The notes under the pieces: model-generated
The model's input: only the letters and a program-made list of their open reading frames with translations
What the model was told of the DNA's origin: nothing
Database searches by the model: none
Origin: VRUE01 sp045805805
GTDB taxonomy: Bacteria > Actinomycetota > Thermoleophilia > Solirubrobacterales > 70-9
Assembly (NCBI GenBank): GCA_045805805.1
Contig: JBJMKO010000055.1
Span: forward strand, 1-64,000
Reading direction: 5' to 3'
Length of the DNA: 64,000 nucleotides
Shown here: piece after piece, positions 1 to 7,307 of the stretch
Numbering within the stretch: the stretch's first letter is position 1
Layout: each line of letters opens with the position of its first letter
Position numbers and translations under genes: made by a program

Positions 1-1
1 G

Positions 2-1375
2 ACGCTCCTTCTGGCGATCGCCGACCCGTCCAACGTGCTCGCGGTCGACGACATCCAGATGGCCACCTCGCTCGACTGTCGGGTGGCGGTGGCGGCCGAC
101 GAGGACATCGAAGCTCTGATCAGCCGCCTCAACACCCTGCAAAGCGCCGTCAGCGAGGCCGTCACCGAAGACGAGGCCGAGGCCGAGCTCGCCGAGGTCA
201 GCGACATCGAAGTCAGCGCCGAAGACGCGCCGGTGATCAAGCTCGTCTACAGCATCCTCGGCCAGGCGGTGGGGGAGGGCGCCTCCGACGTCCACTTCGA
301 GGCCGAAGAGGACGAGATGCGGGTGCGCTTCCGCGTCGACGGGGTGCTCGCCGAGGCTGCCCACGTCCCCAAGCGGATGGTCAACGCGGTGATCTCCCGG
401 CTGAAGATCATGAGCGACCTCAACATTGCCGAGAAACGCGTGCCGCAGGACGGCCGGGTCAGCGTCACGGTCGAGGACCGCCGGGTCGACCTGCGTATCA
501 CCACGCTCCCCACCCAGCGCGGCGAGGGGGCGACGATCCGCGTCCTCGACAAGGACAACGCGCAGCGCTCGCTCGACGAGCTGGGCATGGACGGCTCCGG
601 GCGGGAGCGGTTCGAGGAGTCCTTCCACCAGGCCTACGGCGCCGTTCTCGTCACCGGCCCGACCGGCTCCGGCAAGTCGACGACGCTCTACGCGGCGCTC
701 CAGGATCTCAACGAAGTCGAGAAGAAGATCATCACGATCGAGGACCCGGTCGAGTACCGCCTCGGCGGGATCAATCAGATCAACGTCAACCGGCCAGCCG
801 GCCTCGACTTCGCCACCGGCCTGCGCTCGGTCCTGCGTGCCGATCCCGACATCGTCATGGTCGGTGAGATCCGCGACGGCGAGACGGCACGGATCGCGAT
901 CGAGGCGGCACTGACCGGCCACATGATGCTGACCACGCTGCATACCAACGACGCCCCCGGCGCGATCGCCCGCCTGACCAAGATGGGGATCGAGGCCTTC
1001 CTCATCTCCTCGGCCGTCGACTGCGTAGTGGCGCAGCGGCTGGCGCGCAAGCTCTGCACCCATTGCAAGCGGCGCACGATCGTGCCGGCGCAGGCCCTGG
1101 CCGATGCCGAGATCCGCGTCGGCGGCGACATCGAGGCCTACGAGCCGGTCGGATGCTCGCGCTGCAACCAGAGTGGCTACCGCGGCCGGGTCGGGGTCTA
1201 CTCGGTGATGAAGATGAGCGACCGGATCAAGGAGATGACGGTCACCCAGGCCTCGGAGGCCGACATCGGCCAGGTCGCCCGCGAGGAGGGCATGTTGACC
1301 CTGCGCGAGGACGGCCTGACCAAGGTGCGCAGCGGCCAGACCAGCCTCGAGGAGGTTCTGCGTGTCACTGCCTGA
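2..1375 (+). CDS. pilB: Type IV pilus assembly ATPase PilB (GspE family), 5'-truncated by the window edge
   Basis: This hexameric cytoplasmic ATPase powers pilus extension by acting on PilC. The reading frame is open to the first base, and the residues before the first GTG (35) already look like the end of the GspE N-terminal domain, so the true start lies upstream. Seen in order: Walker A GPTGSGKSTT (about 652-681), Asp box and Walker B region (DPDIVMVGEIRDGE), a His box (TLHTNDAP), and a C-terminal tetracysteine zinc element (CTHC about 1057, CSRC about 1156), which is a PilB/GspE hallmark absent from PilT. pilT follows after 48 bp and pilC after that, the usual motor order. The identification is firm; only the N-terminus is missing. 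Confidence 0.95.
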   Translation, partial: TLLLAIADPSNVLAVDDIQMATSLDCRVAVAADEDIEALISRLNTLQSAVSEAVTEDEAEAELAEVSDIEVSAEDAPVIKLVYSILGQAVGEGASDVHFEAEEDEMRVRFRVDGVLAEAAHVPKRMVNAVISRLKIMSDLNIAEKRVPQDGRVSVTVEDRRVDLRITTLPTQRGEGATIRVLDKDNAQRSLDELGMDGSGRERFEESFHQAYGAVLVTGPTGSGKSTTLYAALQDLNEVEKKIITIEDPVEYRLGGINQINVNRPAGLDFATGLRSVLRADPDIVMVGEIRDGETARIAIEAALTGHMMLTTLHTNDAPGAIARLTKMGIEAFLISSAVDCVVAQRLARKLCTHCKRRTIVPAQALADAEIRVGGDIEAYEPVGCSRCNQSGYRGRVGVYSVMKMSDRIKEMTVTQASEADIGQVAREEGMLTLREDGLTKVRSGQTSLEEVLRVTA

Positions 1376-1423
1376 GCGCCTGCTGACCTCAAGGAATCGG
1401 GCCGGGGAGACGATCTAGGGCAT

Positions 1424-2599
1424 ATGGACTTCGACTTCTCCGCTGTCCTCGGCCACATGGTCGAGGTCAAAGCGTCCGACGTGCATCTGACTCCCGGCTT
1501 CCCGCCGGCGATCCGCGACAAGGGCAAGATCGAGCCGATGCAGGGCTTCCCCGTGCTTACCTCGCAAGAGACCCGCGAGGTCGTCTATAGCATCCTCAAC
1601 GACGACCAGCGCAAGCGCTTCGAGAACCACAAGCAGCTCGATTTCGCCTACGCGATCCCCGGCGTCGCCCGCTTCCGCGTCAACTGCTTCTTCCAGCGCG
1701 GCGCGGTCAGCGCCGCCTTTCGCCTAGTGCCTCAGGACATCCCGGCGCTCGACTCGCTCGGCGTGCCGCAAGTGCTGCGCGAGCTGGCCAACAAACCGCG
1801 TGGCTTCGTCCTCGTCACCGGGCCGACCGGATCGGGCAAGAGCACCACCCTGGCGGCGATGATCGACGTGATCAACTGCGAGCACCAGGATCACATCCTC
1901 ACGATCGAGGACCCGATCGAGTTCCTGCACCAGCACAAGCGCTCGATCGTCAACCAGCGCGAGATCGGCGCCGACGCCGAGGACTTCGCCCTCGGTCTGC
2001 GCGCCGCCCTGCGAGAGGACCCCGACGTCATCCTCGTCGGCGAGATGCGCGACCTGGAGACGATCTCCACCGCGCTGACCGCGGCCGAGACCGGCCACCT
2101 CGTCTTCGCCACCCTGCACACCCAGTCGACCGCGCAGACGGTTGACCGCATGATCGACGCCTTTCCGCCCCAGCAGCAGGGGCAGGTGCGCACCCAGCTC
2201 TCGATCGCCCTGCAGGGGATCGTCACCCAGCAGCTGCTGCCTACCTCCGACGGCCTTGGCCGGGTCGTCGCCACCGAGGTGCTGGTGCCGACCCCGGCGA
2301 TCCGCAACCTGATCCGCGAGGGCAAGACCCACCAGATCTACGCCGCCGTGCAGACTTCGGGCGCGGTCGGGATGCAGACCATGGACGCCGACCTGGCCCG
2401 CCTCGTGCGGACAGGGAAGATCACCCGCTCGCTGGCCGAACAGCGCGCCTCGGTACCCGAGGAGCTGAAGCGGTTGCTGGGCGGCGAAGCTCCGGTGATG
2501 CCCGCGGCGGTGCAGACCGGCACGGTCAGCAACGGCTTGCCTGCACCGCCTCCGGCCGCCGTGTCGAGTGCCCCGCCTTCCTACACCCAGGGGACATAG
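1424..2599 (+). CDS. pilT: Twitching motility / pilus retraction ATPase PilT
   Basis: A 391-residue ATPase predicted to drive pilus retraction. It has Walker A GPTGSGKSTT near residue 133, a Walker B region (DPDVILVGEMRDLET), the His box (LHTQSTAQTVDRMI) and the PilT-specific AIRNLIREGK motif near residue 292. It lacks the zinc tetracysteine of PilB, which separates the two paralogues. A Pro/Ala-rich tail of about 40 residues follows the conserved core. The ATG at 1424 fits the family N-terminus (SDVHLTPG about 20 residues in). It lies between pilB and pilC, probably in one transcript. Confidence 0.95.
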   Translation: MDFDFSAVLGHMVEVKASDVHLTPGFPPAIRDKGKIEPMQGFPVLTSQETREVVYSILNDDQRKRFENHKQLDFAYAIPGVARFRVNCFFQRGAVSAAFRLVPQDIPALDSLGVPQVLRELANKPRGFVLVTGPTGSGKSTTLAAMIDVINCEHQDHILTIEDPIEFLHQHKRSIVNQREIGADAEDFALGLRAALREDPDVILVGEMRDLETISTALTAAETGHLVFATLHTQSTAQTVDRMIDAFPPQQQGQVRTQLSIALQGIVTQQLLPTSDGLGRVVATEVLVPTPAIRNLIREGKTHQIYAAVQTSGAVGMQTMDADLARLVRTGKITRSLAEQRASVPEELKRLLGGEAPVMPAAVQTGTVSNGLPAPPPAAVSSAPPSYTQGT

Positions 2600-2603
2600 G
2601 CCC

Positions 2604-3848
2604 GTGGCCGCTGCCACGACCTTCAGCTTTCGTGCTCTGGACGCCGCCGGTGCCTCAACGGGCGGGGAAGTCGAGGCCGAGTCCAAGGCGCAGGTTGGCG
2701 AGCTGCTGCGTCAGCGCGGTCTGATCGTCCTCGATGTCAGTGAGAAGGCCTCGTCGGTCAACGTCGAGGACTTCTTCAAGCGCTTCAAGAGCGTCGACAT
2801 GCGGGAACTGGCGGTCTTCTCGCGTCAGTTCGCAACCCTCATCTCCTCCGGGATGCCGATGCTGCGCACCCTCAGCACGCTCGAAGAGCAGACCCAGGAC
2901 GACGCGATTCGCGAGGCGGTCGCCGGCCTGCGGGCCGACGTCGAAGCCGGCAGCTCGCTGGAGCAGGCGATGGAGCGCCACCCGAATGTCTTCGACCGCC
3001 TCTTCCGGGCGATGGTCCGCGCCGGCGAGGAATCGGGGCGCCTCGAGGAAGCCCTCGACCGCATCGCTTTCCAGGTAGAGAAGACCGACGCCCTCCGGCG
3101 TCAGGTCAAATCGGCGATGATGTACCCGGCGCTGGTCTTTGGCTTCGCCGTCGTCGTCCTGGTCGTGATCGTCATGTTCGTGATCCCGATCTTCGCCAAC
3201 ATCTTCACGGAACTGGCCGAAGAACACCCGGAGGAAGCGAGCGGATTGCCGCCGCCGACGGCGCTCTGCGTCGGCCTCTCCAACCTGTTGACCGGCTACT
3301 GGTTCGTGCTGATTCCGGGGATCGCGATCTCCTTCTTCCTCTTCTTCAGGTGGAAGAAGACGGAAAAGGGCAAGGAAATGTGGGACCGCTTCACCCTGCG
3401 CCTGCCCTTCAAGATCGGCGACGTGATCCAGAAGGTGGCGTTGGCACGCTGGTCGCGCACCTTTGCCGGCTCGGTTTCATCGGGGGTGCCGATGCTGCAG
3501 TCGATCAAGCTGACCGGCGAAACCGCCGGCAACGTCGTCGTCGAGCAGTCGATGGACGATGTCTACGCCTCGGTCAAGCGCGGCGGCTCCCTGGCCGGCC
3601 CAATCGAGGGCAACCCGATCTTCCCGCCGATGGTCGGCCACATGGTCGCGGTCGGCGAGGAGACCGGCCAGCTCGAAAACATGCTCTCCAAGATCGCCGA
3701 CTTCTACGAGGCCGAGGTCGACGCCAAGGTCAAGGCGCTGACCGCCCTGATCGAGCCGATAATGATCGTCTTCGTCGGCGGCATGGTCGGCTTCATCGTG
3801 ATCTCGATGTACCTGCCGCTCTTCAGCATCTACGAAAAGATCCGCTGA
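2604..3848 (+). CDS. pilC: Type IV pilus inner-membrane platform protein PilC
   Basis: A 414-residue polytopic platform protein that couples the PilB/PilT motors to pilin insertion and extraction. Two tandem T2SSF domains are visible: the first begins near residue 65 (ELAVFSRQFATLISSGMPML) and the second near residue 280 (ARWSRTFAGSVSSGVPMLQ). Hydrophobic segments lie at about 175-197, 230-250 and at the C-terminus (MIVFVGGMVGFIVISMYLPL). An in-frame upstream GTG at 2568 lies inside pilT; GTG 2604, just after the pilT stop and behind an AGGGGA Shine-Dalgarno, is preferred and matches the family N-terminus (FSFRALDAAG). The next pilus gene is 2.9 kb away because a Fic/AAA block intervenes. Confidence 0.95.
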   Translation: MAAATTFSFRALDAAGASTGGEVEAESKAQVGELLRQRGLIVLDVSEKASSVNVEDFFKRFKSVDMRELAVFSRQFATLISSGMPMLRTLSTLEEQTQDDAIREAVAGLRADVEAGSSLEQAMERHPNVFDRLFRAMVRAGEESGRLEEALDRIAFQVEKTDALRRQVKSAMMYPALVFGFAVVVLVVIVMFVIPIFANIFTELAEEHPEEASGLPPPTALCVGLSNLLTGYWFVLIPGIAISFFLFFRWKKTEKGKEMWDRFTLRLPFKIGDVIQKVALARWSRTFAGSVSSGVPMLQSIKLTGETAGNVVVEQSMDDVYASVKRGGSLAGPIEGNPIFPPMVGHMVAVGEETGQLENMLSKIADFYEAEVDAKVKALTALIEPIMIVFVGGMVGFIVISMYLPLFSIYEKIR

Positions 3849-3860
3849 GCCGACGCTGAC

Positions 3861-3932
3861 AACCTTGGAAAGTTCGCAAAGGCTTAAAGGTTTTCTGTTA
3901 ACCTTAAAGCATCGCGAATCCTTGAAAGGTTA
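3861..3932 (+). promoter_or_regulatory. Repeat-rich candidate operator/promoter of the Fic gene
   Basis: The 94-bp gap between pilC and the Fic gene is much more AT-rich than its surroundings. It carries four variants of a CCTTnAAAGGTT-like motif (near 3862, 3882, 3901, 3919). The middle two form an imperfect inverted repeat whose outer arms begin TTCGC (3873) and end GCGAA (3913-3917). This arrangement fits an operator, possibly autoregulated through the Fic protein's own winged-helix tail. The repeats are visible; the function is inferred. Confidence 0.45.
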
Positions 3933-3942
3933 GGCAGGTTCC

Positions 3943-5142
3943 ATGGCCAAGAATGGTCGAGGACGGTATGTGAGCGCATCTTGGGCTCCCATATTTGCGC
4001 ACTCCGGTCGGAGAGGAAGTGCTGGTCAATATCAGGCATTCATCCCGGATCCGGTCGCTGATTTCGAGCCAAAGCTGAGTGCATCCACCTCCGCGCTATC
4101 TGAGCGGGCCGGAACTGCCGTGCGCGAGCTGAACGGCTCGGCCACGTCCCTGCTTCCTCTCGAGGGTATGGGCCGCCAGCTGATTCGGTCGGAGGCGCTT
4201 GCCTCATCTGCGATCGAGGGTCTGCAGCTCTCTCATCGCAAGCTTGCCCGGGCGGAAGTCGAAGGCAAGGCGGGCGATTTTCTCGCCCAAGAGGTCCTAG
4301 GCAATACGCGAGCTATGGACGCGGCAGTTCGGATCGGCCGCAAGACCCGCGACCTTGACCTCGATGACATCCGTGCCATCCACCGGGCGCTTGCGATTGC
4401 CCCCCCGCTGAGCGGGATCGCCGGGCAGATTCGTGAGTCGCAGGGATGGATCGGCGGCGCCACGCCGCTGCATGCCGTGTTCGTCCCACCTCCACATGAA
4501 TACGTCCCGGCGCTGGTCGCCGACCTCTGCGAGTTCATGAACCGAGACGACATCTCGCCCGTCGCGCAGGCGGCGATCGCGCATGCCCAGTTCGAGACGA
4601 TCCATCCGTTCGGCGACGGCAATGGTCGTGTTGGCCGTTGTCTCATCCATGTGCTTTTCGAGCGACGTGGGGTTGCGCCGAGCTACGTGCCACCGGTTTC
4701 GCTGGTGCTGGGCGCGAATAAGGATGCCTACATCGCCGGCCTAGAGGACTTCCGAGCCGGCGAGGTCGATCGCTGGGTCGCTCAGTTTGCCCTCGCTGTC
4801 GAGGAAGCCGCCCAGCAGGCGAAAGTATTCTCGGCAGATGTCGCCGGCCTTCAGGCTGAGTGGACCCGGCGCGCTGAGCCGATGCGTGCAGACGCCACAT
4901 CCCGGGCGATCATCGGTCACCTGCCGTCATACCCGATCATCACCGCAGCGATCGTCGAGGAGATCACCGGCCGCTCCCGGGTGGCCGCGATCAACGGGCT
5001 CGACCACCTGGCACAGGCGGGCATTCTCACCCGCCACCGCAACCAGCGCAGGGGGGACAGCTGGGAGGCAAAGGAGCTCTTCGTCCTACTTGCCTCCTTC
5101 GAGGCGGCAGCGTTGAGTCAGGAGGAAACCCCACACGACTAG
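3943..5142 (+). CDS. Fic family AMP-transferase-type protein with autoinhibitory motif and C-terminal winged helix
   Basis: A 399-residue Fic protein; the family transfers AMP or another NMP to target hydroxyl groups. The complete catalytic motif HPFGDGNGRVGR is at residues 221-232, with the His base at 221. An N-terminal inhibitory motif of the [S/T]xxxE[G/N] type is at 88-93 (SSAIEG), which places it in the class II, self-inhibited Fic group. The last 80 residues look like a winged helix (IIGHLPSYPIITAAIVEEIT, then GRSRVAAINGLDHL). It is followed 72 bp later by a P-loop ATPase gene. The pair sits between pilC and the pilin gene and does not belong to the standard pilus set. Its target is unknown. 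Confidence 0.9.
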   Translation: MAKNGRGRYVSASWAPIFAHSGRRGSAGQYQAFIPDPVADFEPKLSASTSALSERAGTAVRELNGSATSLLPLEGMGRQLIRSEALASSAIEGLQLSHRKLARAEVEGKAGDFLAQEVLGNTRAMDAAVRIGRKTRDLDLDDIRAIHRALAIAPPLSGIAGQIRESQGWIGGATPLHAVFVPPPHEYVPALVADLCEFMNRDDISPVAQAAIAHAQFETIHPFGDGNGRVGRCLIHVLFERRGVAPSYVPPVSLVLGANKDAYIAGLEDFRAGEVDRWVAQFALAVEEAAQQAKVFSADVAGLQAEWTRRAEPMRADATSRAIIGHLPSYPIITAAIVEEITGRSRVAAINGLDHLAQAGILTRHRNQRRGDSWEAKELFVLLASFEAAALSQEETPHD

Positions 5143-5176
5143 CCAGCAGTGAGCCTTCATCCGACCTATATCAAAA

Positions 5177-5182
5177 TATAAT
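5177..5182 (+). promoter_or_regulatory. Consensus -10 element (TATAAT) of the AAA ATPase gene
   Basis: A perfect TATAAT in an AT-rich stretch 32 bp before the ATG at 5215. The best upstream partner is only TTCATC (5156), a weak -35. Initiation would fall near 5189, inside the dyad at 5186-5204. Confidence 0.5.
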
Positions 5183-5185
5183 ATC

Positions 5186-5204
5186 TATAACAAACATTGT
5201 TATA
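5186..5204. promoter_or_regulatory. 19-bp perfect dyad (TATAACAA-ACA-TTGTTATA), candidate operator
   Basis: Two 8-bp arms around a 3-bp centre form a perfect palindrome between the -10 box and the start codon. This is classic repressor-operator geometry. The regulator is not identified; the adjacent Fic and AAA proteins both carry winged-helix-like tails and are candidates. Confidence 0.5.
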
Positions 5205-5214
5205 CTTCTGATAA

Positions 5215-6429
5215 ATGGTTAGAGAGAATACGGCCCGCAACCCCTACACGCCCGACACGGGGGCACGGCCGCCCTTCTTGGCCGGGCGAGACTCAGAGCT
5301 TGCCTACTTCGGGGAGATGCTCACCCAACTCGCTGCTGGAGGAACCCAGAAGCATCTGATCCTCATCGGCCTGCGCGGAGTGGGCAAGACGGTCCTTCTG
5401 AATGAGTTCGAGGCACTCTGCGGTGCGGCCGGCTGGCCGGGCGAAAGTAGAGAGTTGGCAGAGGACACCAGCGTTGCTCATGTGGTTGCGAAGGCGGCCC
5501 GGAAGGCTTTGATGGAGATGAGTGCCGGCAAGCGAGCGGGGGACGCGGTCCGTCGCGCGCTGGGTGCCCTCAAGGCGTTTACACTCACGCTCGGCGACAT
5601 CACCTTCAGGTTCGACGTCGATGCGCTGGAGGGCGTTGCCGATTCCGGCGACCTCTCCGAGGACATGCGCGATCTCCTGGTCGAGGTCGGTATGGCGGCG
5701 AAAGCCAATGGAGCCGGCTTTGCGCTGATCCTGGATGAGATGCAGAACCTGTCGAAGGCTGATCTGGAAGTCTTGATCGTCGGGCTACATCGGACGAAGC
5801 AGAAGGCGTTGCCCGTGGCCTTGGTAGGTGGGGGCCTGCCGCTGCTGCCCGATCTGACGGGGGAGGCAAAGAGCTACGCGGAGCGGGGATTCGAGTTCCG
5901 CCGCGTAGGCGCTCTCGATCGCGTCGCGGCGGCCGCTGCCCTTGAGGAGCCAACACGGGGTCAGGCCGTGCGATGGGATCCGAGGGCGGTCGAGAGGGTC
6001 ATCGGTTTGACGGAGGGCTATCCATATTTCCTCCAGGAGTACGGGCGCGAGATCTGGAAGATCCATCGAGAGCCGGTCATCGACCTAAGGCAGGTGAGGG
6101 CAGCCGAGCCAATCGTCATCGAGTATCTGGACGACAACTTCTTCAGCCAGCGCATCGGCAAGCTGCCGGATGCGGAGCGTCGCTACATGGCTGCGATCGC
6201 CTCGCTCGGCGATGGCCCTCAGCGCAGCAGCGCGGTTGCCGCCGCGCTGGGGAAGGGGCCCCAGGAAGTCTCGGTCGTTCGGGACCGCCTGATCAAGGCG
6301 AGCCTGCTGTACGCGCCGGCGAGGGGAGAGGTCGACTTCACGGTGCCGCTCTGTGGCGATCACATTCGCCGTCACCCATACCCACCCAGCATCGTCGTGC
6401 TCGACGAGATGCGGGAAGAGCGGCTGTAG
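5215..6429 (+). CDS. AAA_16/STAND-like ATP-binding protein
   Basis: A 404-residue P-loop ATPase. Walker A GLRGVGKT is at residues 52-59 and Walker B is LILDEMQNL near residue 172, followed by sensor-type helices. The N-terminal FLAGRDSELAYF motif is typical of AAA_16/Orc-like ATPases that start with a GR-E box. The C-terminal third (RRYMAAIASLGDGPQRSSAV onward) resembles a winged-helix module. Similar stand-alone ATPases are common in actinobacteria with no settled role. It follows the Fic gene, but its own promoter and palindrome suggest separate control. Function is unknown; a stress, defence or toxin-antitoxin role with Fic is only a hypothesis. Confidence 0.75.
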   Translation: MVRENTARNPYTPDTGARPPFLAGRDSELAYFGEMLTQLAAGGTQKHLILIGLRGVGKTVLLNEFEALCGAAGWPGESRELAEDTSVAHVVAKAARKALMEMSAGKRAGDAVRRALGALKAFTLTLGDITFRFDVDALEGVADSGDLSEDMRDLLVEVGMAAKANGAGFALILDEMQNLSKADLEVLIVGLHRTKQKALPVALVGGGLPLLPDLTGEAKSYAERGFEFRRVGALDRVAAAAALEEPTRGQAVRWDPRAVERVIGLTEGYPYFLQEYGREIWKIHREPVIDLRQVRAAEPIVIEYLDDNFFSQRIGKLPDAERRYMAAIASLGDGPQRSSAVAAALGKGPQEVSVVRDRLIKASLLYAPARGEVDFTVPLCGDHIRRHPYPPSIVVLDEMREERL

Positions 6430-6493
6430 CTGAAGGGACGAAGGTTGGTTGACCGGTTATCCGAGGTTCCCGCTGTAAATCGGCCCAGAACCC

Positions 6494-6528
6494 GAGTTTT
6501 GGGGATATGAAGTCCTAGTTTCGGGGAT
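6494..6528 (+). repeat. Two direct repeats of AGTTTyGGGGAT, 22 bp apart
   Basis: GAGTTTTGGGGAT (6494-6506) and TAGTTTCGGGGAT (6516-6528) lie in phase on the helix upstream of the pilin leader. They could be activator sites of the pilin promoter, or a remnant of a mobile-element end at the border of the Fic/AAA block. Neither is proven. Confidence 0.35.
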
Positions 6529-6579
6529 CAAGGTGGCCCGAGGGGTGCCGATGAAGGGCCTGTGATGAATCTGCCAGTG

Positions 6580-6667
6580 CCTCGGTGCTCAAAGGCAAAC
6601 CCGCTGCGAGGCGGGGGCGCAAAGCCTTTCGGGACTCCCTTGGGAGTCGGCCGGGCTACCACCGGGG
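6580..6667 (+). ncRNA. Cyclic di-GMP-I (GEMM) riboswitch aptamer
   Basis: The conserved GEMM core is present: GGCAAACC (6594-6601), a P1a hairpin with a GCGA GNRA tetraloop (CCCGC / GCGGG, 6600-6615), the signature GCGCAAAGCC (6617-6626), a second hairpin with arms ACTCCC / GGGAGT, and the closing CCGGGCTACC. The outer stem pairs CCTCGGTG (6580-6587) with CACCGGGG (6660-6667). The RNA lies 70 nt before the pilin ATG, so it should couple pilin expression to c-di-GMP. No U-tract terminator follows, so translational control is more likely. Whether the ligand is c-di-GMP or cGAMP depends on the residue equivalent to Vc2 G20. Confidence 0.93.
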
Positions 6668-6725
6668 TCGACAGACACCACGTGGCTTCACGCGACGGGG
6701 CTCTGGCGCAAATGATTAGGACCAT

Positions 6726-6732
6726 AGGAGGT
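6726..6732 (+). promoter_or_regulatory. Strong Shine-Dalgarno (AGGAGGT) of the pilin gene, candidate riboswitch target
   Basis: A near-perfect anti-16S match 5 nt before ATG 6738. It is flanked by GACC (6720-6723) and GGTC (6730-6733), which could form a small hairpin with part of the Shine-Dalgarno in its loop. This makes it a plausible expression platform. Confidence 0.55.
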
Positions 6733-6737
6733 CACTG

Positions 6738-7205
6738 ATGTTTGTCCAGAATCTCCGGGCCAAGGTAGGCGCCCGGCTCAACGGCGACAGCGAGGCCGGC
6801 TTCACGCTGATCGAGCTCCTCGTCGTCATGCTCATCCTCGGAATCCTGGCCGCGATCGCGCTGCCGGCGTTCTTCAACCAGAAGGAAAAGGCCGGAGACG
6901 CCAAGGCCAAGGAGTACGCGCACAGCGCCGAGGTGGCGATGGAGACGTTCTCCACCGACCACAACGGCACCTACACTGGCGCCGAAGAAGCAAAGCTCAT
7001 CGAAATCGAGCCTACTCTCAGCAATGCTGAATTCACAGTTTCAGGTGTTACTGCTGATGAATACACCATTGCCTCGGTGTCATCTAGTGGCAATGAATTC
7101 GAAGTCGTCAACGTTGCGGGTGCTCTTACATTCCCCTGTACCACCGCTGGTAAAGGTGGCTGTGCGGAAAACGAAGCCGGCGAAGGCGACTGGGGCGGCG
7201 GTTGA
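6738..7205 (+). CDS. pilA: Type IV major pilin (prepilin)
   Basis: A 155-residue class III signal protein. A 21-residue leader ends in Gly21, followed by the mature start FTLIELLVVMLILGILAAIA with the required Glu at mature position 5, and a 20-residue hydrophobic alpha-1 segment. The mature body of about 134 residues includes a region typical of Gram-positive pilins (YAHSAEVAMETF) and ends in a Gly/Glu-rich tail with two cysteines (PCTTAGKGGCAE) that could form the C-terminal disulfide loop. The c-di-GMP riboswitch and a strong Shine-Dalgarno are directly upstream and a terminator is downstream, which is consistent with a separately and highly expressed major subunit. Confidence 0.95.
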   Translation: MFVQNLRAKVGARLNGDSEAGFTLIELLVVMLILGILAAIALPAFFNQKEKAGDAKAKEYAHSAEVAMETFSTDHNGTYTGAEEAKLIEIEPTLSNAEFTVSGVTADEYTIASVSSSGNEFEVVNVAGALTFPCTTAGKGGCAENEAGEGDWGGG

Positions 7206-7253
7206 TCCCAGTAGCTAGCCGCATCGCTTTGGCCTAGCCAAGCGTGAAGTGCC

Positions 7254-7289
7254 GAGGGGCGGGCCGGTCGGCTCGCCCCTCGCTCTTTT
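7254..7289 (+). terminator. Intrinsic terminator after the pilin gene
   Basis: A 12-bp GC-rich stem (arms starting GAGGGGCG at 7254 and ending CGCCCCTC at 7281, loop GGTC) is followed by gctcttttg. It is one of the few hairpins in the window with a recognisable U-tract. Confidence 0.75.
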
Positions 7290-7307
7290 GGCCAGGCCCG
7301 CGCGTGA

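Noticed and set aside
35..1375. GTG at 35 as the true start of pilB
   Set aside because: Residues before it, to the window edge, continue the GspE N-terminal domain; PilB proteins are longer.
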